A program made the position numbers and the translations under genes. Positions 21,390-33,020 of a stretch of 64,000 nucleotides of DNA are shown here, in pieces (position 1 is the stretch's first letter; every line of letters starts with the position of its first letter). The DNA is from Pyrenophora tritici-repentis (taxonomy: Eukaryota; Ascomycota; Dothideomycetes; Pleosporales; Pleosporaceae). The stretch spans positions 310,001 to 374,000 of the forward strand of contig NC_089390.1 in assembly GCF_003171515.1 (NCBI RefSeq). Reading direction: 5' to 3'. The notes beneath the pieces were generated by a model. The model did no database searches. It was not told the origin of the DNA and saw nothing but the letters and a program-made list of their open reading frames with translations.

Positions 21390-24358
21390 ATGGCGTCGAC
21401 GTATGCCCTGCCCATCGTTACCACGGCGCACGCACACAGTCATGCGCGTTCCATATCACAATACACGCCCGAAGCGTCTTCGTATGCAAACGGTGCATTA
21501 AACGCTTCCACGCCCGAGAAGAAACACGGTCACCGACATGCCCGGTCCGAAATGAATGGAAACGGTCATTCGCATGGCGCGGTATCCTCGCCTTATGCCA
21601 ACAACAACACAAACGCGCACGAGCACACTCACGGTCTCGAACGATCGACATCATCTGATTCGGCGTATACGTTGAAGCCGTTCTTGAACGCGAGATCGAA
21701 GAAGACGCCGGTTGTTGACAAATATGGCTTCTCGCCGGTATCGCCAATACAAGAGTCGCCGGCTCAGACGCCCCACGCGCTTTCGGCCGCGACCTCGTAA
21801 GGACAATTGTGCGCTATTCTGGCAATCGCTAATATGACGTATAGATCATGGCTGGAACTACCCGAAGCCCTGACCGCATTCCTCATTCCCTTGCCGTACC
21901 TCTTCGCCTCAATAGCATATCCAGCCGGCGTCAGGCGGATGCCCAAGGTGCCAACAACGCTGTCAGAAGCCGTGGCGGGGGCAGCGCCCGCATTGGAGAC
22001 GAACAAGACACTTGGCGATTCTCCGCTATTACACTCGCTCGTTCTTTCCTCTGCGACGCTGTTGTTAGTCGGTATAATAGCAAAGGTCAATTCCACTTTG
22101 CAGCCACTAGACAGGCGGAAGGAGGAAAAGTCAAATCGAGCCAATGCGCCCATGCGCATGGCGAGCAATGTAGCCGGCGTGCTACTGCCATTCTATGCTA
22201 CCCTACAGCTGGGAGGGGCAAAGACAGCGCTGCTCCTGTTGGTTGCACTAGGCGCAGGAATTGGAGCCATGGACCAGAGGCCGGGCAAAAACACACCTTG
22301 GGACGATATGCGGCGGACGTTCAGGACCCGGAAAACGACATGCGGCGCACTCTTTTTGGCTATGGTCGCTGATATCGCGACTTCGGGCAATCTAGCAGGA
22401 AGTCTAGTTGGATATGCGGCGCTTCTGACTACGATGCTCTTAGCCCCGCCCCCGCTTCCTACAGCTCGCTGGTCTATCATGACCGGTACGCAGAGCCAGG
22501 GCTCATACATGGGTGGAGTGCCTTCCCGCGCTTCTCTGCCAAAACCATCCTCGCCCCTCACCAACACTTCCGAGAACCAATTGCTTACAATTGCGTCTGG
22601 TCTCGTTCTAACCGTCACAACATTTTTGTATTCGCTTGTTGCATCCTCTCCTTTGTCATTTTCCCACCATACTCTTAGCTTTTCCAGCTTGTCAATTGCA
22701 TCCGCCGTGGCACTTGTATACTTTTCCCTTCCAACATCGTTACGGAGTCAGAAACAAGTGGGGTTGAAGTTGAGCGGCATCTTCATTTTCGCATTTAGCT
22801 TTTGGGAGCATTATTCCGCGGGGCACATCAGCATTGCATTTCCTTGGGTGTGTGCATTGTTGGTTGGAGCTGTTGCTTTCGATACGCGGTCACCCGTACC
22901 TCATTCGCATGGTCATGGACATGCCGGACATAAGCATTCGCATGGTCATGACGATCACCATCTTCATGGAAACCATTCGAGGATCTCGGCTTTTCTCATT
23001 GCGCGCGCGACTCCCGGCTCGATTGTACATAGCGTGTTGATTGAGAGGGATTCGCGACGCATTGCATACTTTGGCGTGTAGGTCTTCGTTTGTCTTTGAG
23101 AGTGTGGAGAACCTGCTGACTCGGATAGACTTAACTTGGGATTCATGATGGTCCAATTCTTCTACGGCTTTGTTAGTGGGTCGTTGGGGTTGCTCACAGA
23201 CAGTATTCACATGCTTTTCGACTGCGCTGGTCTCGCAGTGGGTCTTGCAGCTGCAGTCATGAGCAAATGGCGCCCAAACGCTCGCTTCCCGTACGGGTAT
23301 GGAAAGATCGATACGCTGTCGGGTTTTGCAAACGGCGTGTTTCTCTTGTAAGTCGCATCCAGTTTCCAGTGAAGCGCAAGCTAACATTAGTCAGACTTGT
23401 TAGTGTGGAAATCATCTTTGATGCCTTTGAGCGCCTCTGGGAAGGCCACGAGATCCATCGTCTTAACGAACTCTTGATTGTCAGCGTACTTGGCTTCCTC
23501 GTCAATATTGTCGGTCTCACTGCTTTTGGCCATGCTCACCATGGACACGGACATGACCACGGACACGAAGGCCATGATCATGGGCATTCTCACGACAATG
23601 AGAATATGCAGGGTATCTTCCTTCATATCCTCGCCGATGCGCTTGGCTCCGTGGCCGTCATCGTCTCCACCCTCCTCACGAAATACTATGGCTGGTATGG
23701 ATGGGATCCTATCGCTTCATGCATCATCGCCATTCTCATCTTTCTCTCAGCCATCCCACTCGTCAAGTCAAGTGGAGCCAGGCTCATGCTCAGTCTACCC
23801 AACGATGTAGAGTACGGCATCCGTAATGCTTTGGGTGAACTGGGCACCCTACGAGGTGTCATCGGTTATGCCGTACCGAAATTCTGGCTCGAAGACGAAG
23901 GTGCCGCACACGCCGAAGCTCACGCAAAAGAGCATGATTGCGGAGGAAGCGGACACGATCACCACGATCACGCACACGAGCATCACGACCATGATCACTC
24001 GCACGATCACGACCATAGCCACAGCCACAGTCATAGCCACGACCATGGCCATGACCACGGACATTCACATTCCCACTCTCACGACCACTCACACTCACAT
24101 TCCCATGACCATGGCCACTCCCACTCACACGATCATGCCCACGATCACGCACACTCGCACGACCATCCCCCAAAACAGCGTCGCATCCTCGGCGTCATCC
24201 ACATCATCGCCTCCCGCGCCGCAGATGTAGAAGACGTCCGCGAGCGCTCGCAGCAGTTCCTCAAGGACCGCGGTATGGATGTCGTCGTACATGTGGAGAA
24301 GGAAGGTGAAGGGCGGTGTTGGTGTGGGGGCGCAGGGAGTGAGTATAAGATGAACTAA
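21390..24358 (+). CDS. MSC2: MSC2-type zinc transporter of the ER (cation diffusion facilitator)
   Basis: Exons 21390..21796, 21845..23077, 23129..23347 and 23395..24358 give about 940 residues; yeast Msc2 has 724. The N-terminal 135 residues are His/Ser-rich and hydrophilic. Exon 2 codes an array of hydrophobic helices as in Msc2, ahead of the CDF core. The core has two zinc-site motifs, HMLFD in TM2 and HILAD in TM5, with the CDF signature around LGLLTDSIHMLFD and PNARFPYGYGKIDTLSGF. His-rich loops occur before TM1 (about 23 residues at 22900-22980), between TM4 and TM5, and after TM6, where a very long H-D/H-S repeat (23940-24165) is encoded. The C-terminus is the small alpha-beta metal-binding domain ending in a CWCGG motif. 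With a Zrg17 partner this family loads zinc into the ER; here that is inferred from homology. Confidence 0.9.
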
Positions 24359-24880
24359 GGGATTCGTATTGAAGAAGGGACGAGGGTAGGATAAGGGGGG
24401 CTGGGTTGTGCAGTATATGTACAGTAGGATAAGTCACATGGGAAGTATTTATGTATGTATATTTTGAATGTTATGTGTGGATATTATTTTCAAAACGTGG
24501 AGCGGGGAGGCGCATGTGTGATGTCGCAGTGTCCGTTTGTACATTGACAGCTGACGGCCAGCTCGGAGTCACAGGTCACGGGACTCACGGGCTTGGCGGC
24601 AGATGGAGAGGTATATAAACCCCCCCTCTGCCTCCCTTCCTACCTTCCTTTCTCATCCATAAAATGCACTTTTCTTCCTCTTGTTTCTAAAAATGACAGA
24701 ACAAGACCTGCATGGAGTCTATCCCGTTCTTTGCCTCTCCTGAAAGTTCTAAAATTTCTAAAACTGTCACGCCATCGTATAATGGGGTGCCGTGGGTTTT
24801 GTGCCGTCTTTTTATTTAATTAGAAAGCATAATGAAGATCGGCATGGAGTTGTTGGCTCTTCTTCCTAAAAATTTGTAAA

Positions 24881-25077
24881 TGTCGGCATACACACGGTGT
24901 GTCGCCTAATAAGGCCCAATGTACCGCCTCGATCCTACTTCGGCCCAACTCGGACCCAACGCTATGTATACCTTCGTAGCCCCCACATTCGTAGAATCAT
25001 CATACACCAGAATACCAATACACAAGATTACCTTAGCTACTGTTATTCACCGTACGATCGTACAAGGCCTTCCAACA
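24881..25077 (+). mobile_element. Solo LTR, family 1, TSD GTAAA
   Basis: 197 bp, TGTCGGCATACAC to CTTCCAACA, flanked by GTAAA at 24876-24880 and 25078-25082. By eye it is identical to the copy at 38971. No internal region follows. Confidence 0.9.
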
Positions 25078-25905
25078 GTAAATATGAAAATCTAAAAAAC
25101 CCTTTGCTACAGCTATATGGGCTGCGTGTCGCGGTGTTTGCCTGGACCAAAAATATCGGAAAGGTCAAATGTGGCATTTCCCGTCTTCTTCTACTTTTTA
25201 CATAAAATTCTAAAAATGACGGTACCGTCGGTAATGGGCGGTGGGTTGTGGTGTGGTGTTTGTCTGGACTAAAAAATTACTGTGCCACGAAGACATGTGA
25301 TGGTTCTCGTCTTTTTCCGAGTTTTACTTAAAAATTTCCGCAAGCACGCCATGGGAGGTGTTTGTGTGCGCTCTCTGCCTGAAAAACAAGACCTAGACGC
25401 AAGGGATGTGGTTCGTCGTCTTCCTCCTCTTTCTGCTTCTTCTTCTTCTTCTCCTCCTTCCAAAATTATACATCATACGAATGGATGGGCTCTGTCCCGA
25501 CGACTTGTCTAAAATAAAAAGCGCAGTCGAGCTTTGTTTATGGCTGGTTTTTGCTGCCCTGCCTGGTTTCTAAAATTCCGGAATCTTGGAAATTTGACAA
25601 CAAGATTTTATGGACTTTGTTCTGGTGGTCTGTTTGTCTGGACTAAAACTGAAATGACAACTCTCCATGTTGTTATCCGTCCTTCTCTCTTCCTCACTTT
25701 TTTCCTCTTTCTCATTAACAAGTGATAACACCGTACATGGAGGTTGTTGTCTGTTCTCCTTGCGTTTAAACAACTCGCAACATATCCCAACTATGTCTCC
25801 TTCCCTCCTTCTCCCCCCTACTTCCTCCTTTTTACGAAAACATTGAAAACAGTGACACCATGGTCGTGTTGCCTCCACCTTTCTGAATTGAAATTTAAAT
25901 GGCGC

Positions 25906-26108
25906 TGTCGGAACATGCGCGTACAGCCAGCCCGGCGAGTTTTTCCGGGCCGGAAGCTTGGACCACTAGTTAGACCAAGCTTCCCGCTTAGCTCGCAACC
26001 GTACATATGGAGATCTCTCCATCCAGCTCTTGCTCACTACTAATCAAATACTATACACTTTGTTCGTTGCAACGACTGCTAGTATTCGACACCTTTGCCG
26101 TGTCAACA
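25906..26108 (+). mobile_element. Copia-family LTR with exchanged flanks
   Basis: 203 bp, TGTCGGAACATGCG to GTGTCAACA, the exact reverse complement (by eye) of the two LTRs of the copia element at 27100-33223. Its flanks are GGCGC on the left (25901-25905) and GCCAC on the right (26109-26113), so it has no target duplication of its own. The missing partners sit inverted beside the full element: GCGCC before 27100 and GTGGC after 33223. Confidence 0.9.
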
Positions 26109-27099
26109 GCCACATGGCATAGAAAAATCCATGATTTTAGTTTCGAAAAAAGAGAAAGGAAGCACCCTCCATGCATAAATAGCCCATAGCTTTTATAAGA
26201 AAAGATAAAGAACAAGAGCCATATAGCACAGTGCTTTCTGTATTTTCAGTCCCACAAAAAGGAGAAAGACGGTCACCATCGCATGAAAGAAAGGCCTTTT
26301 TGAGAAAAGAGGAAGGGGAAAAACCATAAACAGATCGCGGACCTCGTTTTTAGTGTAGAAAGAGAAGAAGACGACAACCTCCATACATCATCGCGTTTGA
26401 ACTTTCTAGAAAAGAGGAAAGGAGCAGACCCACATAACTATATTGGTCAAAGGTTTTTATTTCCAGAAAAGGAAAACAGAAGGAGTGTTGGTAGATCTAT
26501 AGCACAAGTACTGAAAGGAAATAACGATAACTAGGAATGCATTCTGTTCGGTGATGGTTCTCCTTGTTACTACATGAGGGTGCTACAGAGTTGTATCTGA
26601 TCTGAGACGAGTAGAGCCGAAGTAGGATCGAGTCGGCTGTTTGGGCATCGTTGAGCAGCTGACGCACCTACCGATACTCACGATCCGACAAGAAGACCTC
26701 CATTATAAATCTTATTCTGGTGTTTCAAGTAAGAAGAGGAGAAGGAGGAGGAACAGCCATAAATGGATGACGTTGCGATTTCGGATTAAAAAAGAGAGAC
26801 GGGCAACACTTCCATAACGTGACTGCTTGTATGCTTTTGGTAAAGAGAGAAGAAGGGGGAGGAACAGCCATCTGAGGCGACCATATGTGTTTCTAGTATA
26901 GAAAAGAGAGACACGCAGCACTTCCATGAGCTGGATGCTGAGAATTTTTAGTAAAAAGAGGAGAGGCGGAGGAACAGCCATTTTCATGATGTCTCTGCTA
27001 TTTTAGAAAAGGCAGGACACGCAACACTTCCATAAAGTGCCTGCTTATGTGTTTTTATTCAGGAGAGGAGAAGAAGAGAGAGCCACATCATTGTGCGCC
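26109..27099 (-). other. Segment inverted by LTR-LTR recombination
   Basis: This 991-bp stretch lies between two inverted copia LTRs. Its minisatellite units read purine-rich on the plus strand (for example AGGAGAGGCGGAGGAACAGCCAT), the reverse of the array on both sides. Its two ends carry GCCAC and GCGCC, the reverse complements of the flanks at the outer ends (GTGGC after 33223, GGCGC before 25906). Flipping the segment restores a GGCGC and a GTGGC target duplication. It also carries a family 1 solo LTR. Confidence 0.85.
26486..26690 (-). mobile_element. Solo LTR, family 1, near-perfect TSD
   Basis: 205 bp, TGTTGGTAGATC to GATCCGACA, with AGGAG at 26481-26485 and AGAAG at 26691-26695, a target duplication with one G/A difference. 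It shares AACTAGGAATGCATTCT with other family 1 copies and ACTCACGATCCGACA with 8450. Confidence 0.82.
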
Positions 27100-27302
27100 T
27101 GTTGACACGGCAAAGGTGTCGAATACTAGCAGTCGTTGCAACGAACAAAGTGTATAGTATTTGATTAGTAGTGAGCAAGAGCTGGATGGAGAGATCTCCA
27201 TATGTACGGTTGCGAGCTAAGCGGGAAGCTTGGTCTAACTAGTGGTCCAAGCTTCCGGCCCGGAAAAACTCGCCGGGCTGGCTGTACGCGCATGTTCCGA
27301 CA
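27100..27302 (-). repeat. Copia 3' LTR
   Basis: 203 bp, TGTTGACACGGC to TTCCGACA on the plus strand. It appears identical to 33021-33223 and to the reverse complement of 25906-26108. Confidence 0.92.
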
Positions 27303-27320
27303 CTGGCTTTTCTTCTTTTT
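27303..27320 (-). promoter_or_regulatory. Polypurine tract of the copia element
   Basis: Read on the minus strand, AAAAAGAAGAAAAGCCAG lies directly upstream of the 3' LTR. Such a tract primes plus-strand DNA synthesis in LTR retroelements; the position is exactly as expected. Confidence 0.7.
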
Positions 27321-27462
27321 GTGACGGCGTACAGTCAGCTCCCAAGTACCCCGAATCTGCTACAATATCCTGCTCCTAGAAAAGTATCTAGTTTCCTATT
27401 CCGGCTAACGCAAATACATGCAACCCATTCATCCCTTGTGTGTGTGTGCATGTGTGTCCGTC

Positions 27463-29789
27463 TCAGTTCTCACCACAATCAATCGTGGGCTCGGTGCCAT
27501 CGCTCGTAGGCTCGGTGCCTGTCTTGTTTGTAGGCTCGGTGCCTGTCTTGTCTGTAGGCTCGGTGCCTGTCTTGTTCGTAGGCTTGGTGCCTGGCTTGTT
27601 CGTAGGCTCGATGCCTGTGGTGTCGCGATTCACCCATCCCTGTACACGAAGTTCGAGCTCGTTGGTGTCAATGGGATGCTCTAAAGCAGAGTTGCTCGCT
27701 GCCTTTGTCATCGCATCTGCTGGGTTGTCTCTGCCGTCAATCCAGCGGATATCCATGAGATCGTTGCGCTCGTATGCCTCGCGCAATGCCATGATGTCTA
27801 TCATGAGACGTTTCTCCTTAGTAGTGCCGAGTTTGACGAGACAGTCGTACAAGGATCGTGAATCCGTGCATGCGACAATAGAGACCTTAGGGAAAGACAG
27901 TCGGTCCATAATCATGTCAATCGTGGTGCCGATGGCCAGTGCAATGTCAACGCCATGTGCCATTGCATAGATCTCCGATGCTAGAACGCTCCTTGTGACG
28001 CGTTTGCATTTAGTGGAGGACCAGTGAATAATGTTGCCACGTATCTTAAAGCTGCCGTCTGAAGATGCAGTCTCGTTACCAAGAATAATAACGTATCCCA
28101 TTTGAGAGCTCATGTCCTTGTTGTTGGCAAACGAGGCGTCCACCATCGTGTATAGCTTGAGATCTTTCATCTCAATAGGCACGTAGCTAAGTCCGCGAGA
28201 GACGTTTTTCTTCTGCCAGTTAATGCGCTTATTCAATCTGGATATTTCTTCTTTTGTCGGTTCAGTCGCTTGCGCTGCAGCGGCGAGATCAAAGCTTGCC
28301 TCTGGTTGACAGATAGTCGCGATATATGCTCCTCGTGCTCGTTGTTGTATGTAGGACTTTGCATCAACAGCGTTCTCAAGTTTCTCACCTTGCTTCTTCT
28401 GCCGTAAAGTAATGACGTTGCCACTGCCAAGATGTACCATACAGCCATTAAACTCGATAGGGTCAGTGTCTGTGAGGTACTTTTTGTCCTTAGCTTTGAA
28501 ACGGAGCTCCTTGTCCTCTCTATCAGCGAATGCGTTGTCTGAGAGACCAAGAGTGTCGTCGGTTTGCATGCCAACAATGCCGAAACCTGTGGTTGTTCCA
28601 GCGTCGGTGGCCTTGGAGATGAGGAGGCATGGGTCGTACGTAGACGTCTCCATGTTGAGTGTCGTCGTGTGGTGTTTGAAGTATGTTGACCACCAGTAGG
28701 CACCTGCTTCGGCGATGCCATACAGTGGTTTCACCACGACCATGATGGTTCCTTGTGGGTACACTTTGCGGAGTTGTACAGGCAGGTCTGCAATGATAGT
28801 GCGCTGGAGGCGGTCGTCGGACTGCGTGTACGCCTGCGTGATGTCTCGGAGCCATAACTTCATGCCCATTTGGATCAATACCGGTGCAAGAGCAATAATG
28901 ATCCTCTGGCTTGCGCGTTGTATCGTGGGGCTCTGGGTGAGTACAATCTTCTTGCCATCATCGGCGTAGCCTTGTACAACTAGTCTAGATTTCTCGTACG
29001 GCTTATCGGTGGTCTTGCCTTTCACTTCATTGACAATGCGGGACTTGAAGATCCGGATCCCGCCATGCTTGGCTAGATTGAATGGCTCAAAGCGGAAGAC
29101 GCCGCGGGTAATGAGAGCGTCAATCTCTGTCTTGGTTGACAGCTCAAAAGGTTCTCCAGGTGTCGTGATCTTACCGGTAGTGCGCAGTGTCCTGGCTAGC
29201 ACTATGTCGTCTTTCTCGCGCTGTGCGAGGTTAGCAGCGTGTGTCTTCGGCTTGTTCTTGGAGCCTTTGGGACGGCCGCGTCCTCGGCGTTGCGGTGGCT
29301 CTTCTGGGGGAATAAAGTCGTCATTGTCGCGCTGATGCTCGCTGTGCTGTTCCTCATCGCCGTGCTGTTCCTCGTCAGGTCGCGGGAGATTTGTAGTGTT
29401 GTCTTGATGATACGGCTGGACAGAGGTGATGCGGAAACTTGCTTGTTTCCCATGAGCGTCGACGATAGCAGCAGTCTGATCGTCGTTCAGGGCGAGGAGA
29501 GTGTGCGGGCCAGTCCATCCGAGGCCTTCACGCCACACCTTGACGTTGCTCTGCAGCGGTAGTTCTAGTACTTGCGTGACGATGTTGTTTGGCCCGTTAC
29601 GGGTACCTAAAGCTTCATTGACTTGTCGCTTTGCCTTAATCTTCCGGACTTCTGCCATCGCTTTGCGTATTGCCGTTGCGCGCGCGGTGATTGAGGGAGA
29701 TGGCGGTGATGTCTTGGAGAGACGTGGATAGGTGCCGAATACCAGCAGCGTTGGTACAAGTCCTTCAGGTCCGGCGGTGTCGTTGACAG
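27463..29789 (-). pseudogene. Copia reverse transcriptase and RNase H part of split polyprotein
   Basis: The frame is open from the MITE border at 29789 to the stop at 27463. The first ~150 residues are the integrase C-terminal and linker region, with an AT-hook-like RRGRGRPKGSKNK. The RVT_2 domain follows, with KSRIVNE, KSRLVVQGYAD, LWLRDITQAYTQSD, VKPLYGIAEAGAYWW and the catalytic loop GMQTDDTLGLSD, where QTDD replaces the more usual YVDD. RNase H shows YTMVDASFANN, ASEIYAMAHGVDIA and ACTDSRSLYDCL. The C-terminus carries a tandem repeat of GTEPTNKT-like units. The frame matches that of the 5' part once the MITE is ignored. On its own this part lacks a start in the normal position. Confidence 0.9.
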
Positions 29790-29991
29790 CAGAGATGGCA
29801 ACAAGCCGGCCAAGCTGCTATCAAGCCAAATGTGGCCCCTGCTTACTAGCCTTGTCGATCAACCACAGGTCTACAAGAGAACCGTGCCACCCCTCTATCT
29901 AGGTATAGCTATACCTATATATTCTAGGCCGCTAGTGAGCAGGGGCCACATTTGGCTTGATAGCAGCTTGGCCGGCTTGTTGCCATCTCTG
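29790..29991. mobile_element. hAT-type MITE inserted in the copia polyprotein, TSD GTTGACAG
   Basis: 202 bp with terminal inverted repeats of about 60 bp starting CAGAGATGGCAACAAGC. The direct 8-bp duplication GTTGACAG (29782-29789 and 29992-29999) and the CAGAG terminus fit hAT transposition. It is nearly a perfect foldback with a small centre containing GGTATAGCTATACC. The copy at 34910-35111 is its reverse complement with no difference I could see. There is no coding capacity. Confidence 0.9.
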
Positions 29992-32682
29992 GTTGACAGC
30001 CTTGACAGCCATCTGGAGGATGTCATCCTTCGTCGTCGTAGATGCACCGATGTCGGCGGAGATGACTTCGAACGCTCGTCGGATGGCAGCATGGTAGCGT
30101 TCAATTTTGCCAATCGAGTGATGGGCCTCAACTGGTACTTCGTGGACTTCTATCATCATCGCGTTGGCATTATCAACAAACTCTTTGCTCGCAAAGTTTG
30201 TGCCAGCGTCGGTCGCGATAGTGTCGGGCGGTCCAACGTACATGTCAATCCACATAGCGCGCAGCGTGTCCCATGTTGTGCTTGCTTTTATGTCTATAAG
30301 AAAGCGGGCGGCTTGAAAAGCAGTTGCTTCGTCAACGGCGTGGAGGACTGGTTTACTGTCAATGTACATAATGTCGACGATGACGCGGGAGTTGAAGTCG
30401 AGGTTGTCATCGCGTAGAGTAAAGCGGAATCGGCCTGGTGCTTTAGCAGTTATCTGGCACTGATGACAGAACTTGTTAATCTCATCAATTAGCGTCTTGT
30501 CAATGTCGTCGTGGCCTGCCTTTACTAGGACTTTGTAGAGGCGTGCGGCGGCTGGATGCCCAAAACGTCGGTGGAGTTGCTGGAGTTCTCCTTCGGTGAG
30601 ATAGTGGGTGGCAGTCTCCTGCTTGTTGAGAAGAAGCCGTGGATGCCCCCACTTGCGGACAATTGGGTACTCCTTGGACTGATGAACTAGCGTATTGTCG
30701 ACGTTGTTGAAGTAGATGCCATGGCGGTCCATGTCATCAAGACAGAGTAAGAACGGTGTGTTAGTAGGCATTACAGCGAACCTAATCACTCCAACGGGTG
30801 TCTGGACGTTGACGTCGCCGATAGAAACACACTCCGGGTTATCCCCAAATCGGATCCGGTGTCGGCCAGCAGTTGACTTGTCAATCCATAACGGTTGGAT
30901 GCGGTGTAACGCTGTAACCTGTTGCTTGCCTGCTGTAGACACTCCGGCCGCGCCGGTGTCTGGCATGATGCCTTGGAACTGCTCGCGCCCGTACCGGTGA
31001 TCGAGTGTGAAGAGGTGGCTTGCCTCTTTGGCAATGTCGTTGCCGGCGTATGGGTCGATCTTCGTGATCGCGTGTAGAGCGGCGGCGTTGTTGAGGTTGC
31101 GTACCATTGTTCCTCCATCAACTGCACCGCAGGTAGCAGTGAGAAACTGGTGCTTTGTATCAAACTGGTCGTTGTTGAAGAACGCGTCGAGTTCTTCGTC
31201 CGTGCCGCCGTTATCGTCGTCGTCATTAAGGTCAATGCCCTCAAACTGGGCAAGGAAAGCTTCGTAGTCTATATCGACGTTGCGGGTCTGCACGTACGTC
31301 CGGAAACGTTGTTGCGCTTCCTTTCGCTCTTCTCTAGAGTGACGAGTTGACCAGCAGCCTGGCTTGCTACAGACGTAGCACTTCCTGTTATTGCGGCGCT
31401 GTGTATCATCGTTGTACTGCGATCGGGGTAAGCTGCGTTGGAAGCGGGATCCTCCGCGGTTGTAGTTGCGGGATCCTTCGCCTTGGCCTTGTGCGCTATA
31501 GTTGCGCGGTTTGTCGCGTTGTCCGCTATCGTTGCGGTTGTATCGGCGGTTTGTGTAGAACGCGTCTTCGCTCGGATCGGACTCCTCGCAGTTGAACTGT
31601 GAGCGCGGATGGCAGCGCGTCCAGTTGCCGACAGCGTTGCGGAGTTCTGAGGCAGCGGCTTCAAAGGTTGAAGCTGGGCGGATAAGGACTGCGCTACATG
31701 CTTCGACGCCTTGACAGGCAGCAATAAGTTGGCTTGTAAGAGCGAGCTCGCTTGGTCCATTCTGTTGAGTCATTGCCTGGTGCAGCAGCTGGAGCTTGTC
31801 GATGACTATGTCGAGACACTGGGTGAGTGTCTTGTCGGGGTTGTTGGCGATGACGTCTTTCAGCATAATGGTGCGCCACTCACTTAAGAACATTTGGTAG
31901 TTCTCGCTCGTGTGAAAGTACTCCCCTAGTTTCTTGATAATGCTGTCGTAGTCTAGGTTGAGTGGAGCAATGTAGTTGTAGTAGTATGCTGAGGCCTTGC
32001 CTCTAAGCATAGTAGAGACTGCAAGTTTGTACTGTGCTGGTGTCGTAATGCCAACCTTTTCGCAATGGTCTTTAAAGATGACTATCTTGTTGTCGAGGAC
32101 GTCATACTTGTCGCCACTGAACTTCTCCTCCTCACTGTATACCTTTGCGAGGTTGGTGAGGGCTGTTACGTTTGCCTGAGCAGGAGATGGCGCATAGTTT
32201 ATACTGGCGCTTTGAGTTGGCGGGTTGCTGCTTTGTTGAGTTGTTCTAGCGTGTTGTGCCTCTTCTGCTATCTGTCGGCATTTGAAGTCTGGGTTGAGTC
32301 GCATAACGTTGAGCTCGTCAATGGGCCAGTCGGGAGAGCGTGTAAGGCTAAGGAGATTGACTAGCTGTTGTGCGATGGTGTTGCGGCTGTTCTTCTCGAT
32401 GTAGACACCTCGGTCGCGGAGTATGTTCTTGACTGCTGTACGGACTCGCATGTCCATTGCATTGAAATGATTGAGAGACCATCCTGCAAATGTCTCTTGG
32501 AAGTCTTGAATAAGCATGATGTCAAAGTCTCCGTTCTCTTCGGCCTGTATCATCCAGTCGATAGCAATAGTGCTTATCTGACCAGGGATAATAGCATCGG
32601 TTGCAATGTCGAGTTGGGTATTGGTGTACTCGTCCGCGTACACCTTTGGGTACCATTGCCGGGTAGTAATGCTTGTAGGCAT
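29932..32682 (-). pseudogene. Copia Gag, protease and integrase part of split polyprotein
   Basis: Starting at ATG 32682, about 890 genuine residues precede the MITE border (29992); the last ~20 codons and the stop at 29932 are MITE sequence. Order: Gag, with a zinc knuckle variant CYVCSKPGCWSTRH (C-x2-C-x4-C-x4-H rather than CCHC); acidic linker; aspartic protease active site MPDTGAAG; the HHCC integrase finger HRRFGH...CHQCQ; and the DDE core with Asp in VIVDIMYIDS, Asp in IATDAGTNF and Glu in HHSIGKIERYH. All three catalytic acids are present. The protein would form particles and insert the cDNA. The MITE cuts just after the integrase core, so reverse transcriptase cannot be made from this frame. 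Confidence 0.92.
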
Positions 32683-33020
32683 GATTCCGGTGGGTTGCTT
32701 GTGAGTCGCGGGGTTGCCTGTGGGTCGCTTGTAGATTGCCCGTAGGTCGCTCGTCGCGGGGTTGACTGTGGCGGGGTTGCTCGCCGGTGATTTTGTCGGG
32801 TTTTGGTGCGTAGTTGACGCAGATCCCTAGTTCTGGATCTCTTTCAGACTCCGTCAGCCGAAACGAACGCTCGTGGGCGGATCTGTTCTTCGCACTGCTT
32901 AATACGATACAAGGTCGTACTAAGAGTCGCTTCTTTACCTAGGCTACACAGACGCAATGCTGATGGGCCCTCTGTACACAGATGTCTTGCCGATCTGTGG
33001 TCATATCAACCACTGATCAG

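Noticed and set aside
22193..22618. Minus-strand frames opposite MSC2
   Set aside because: Shadows of the membrane-helix exon; no independent support.
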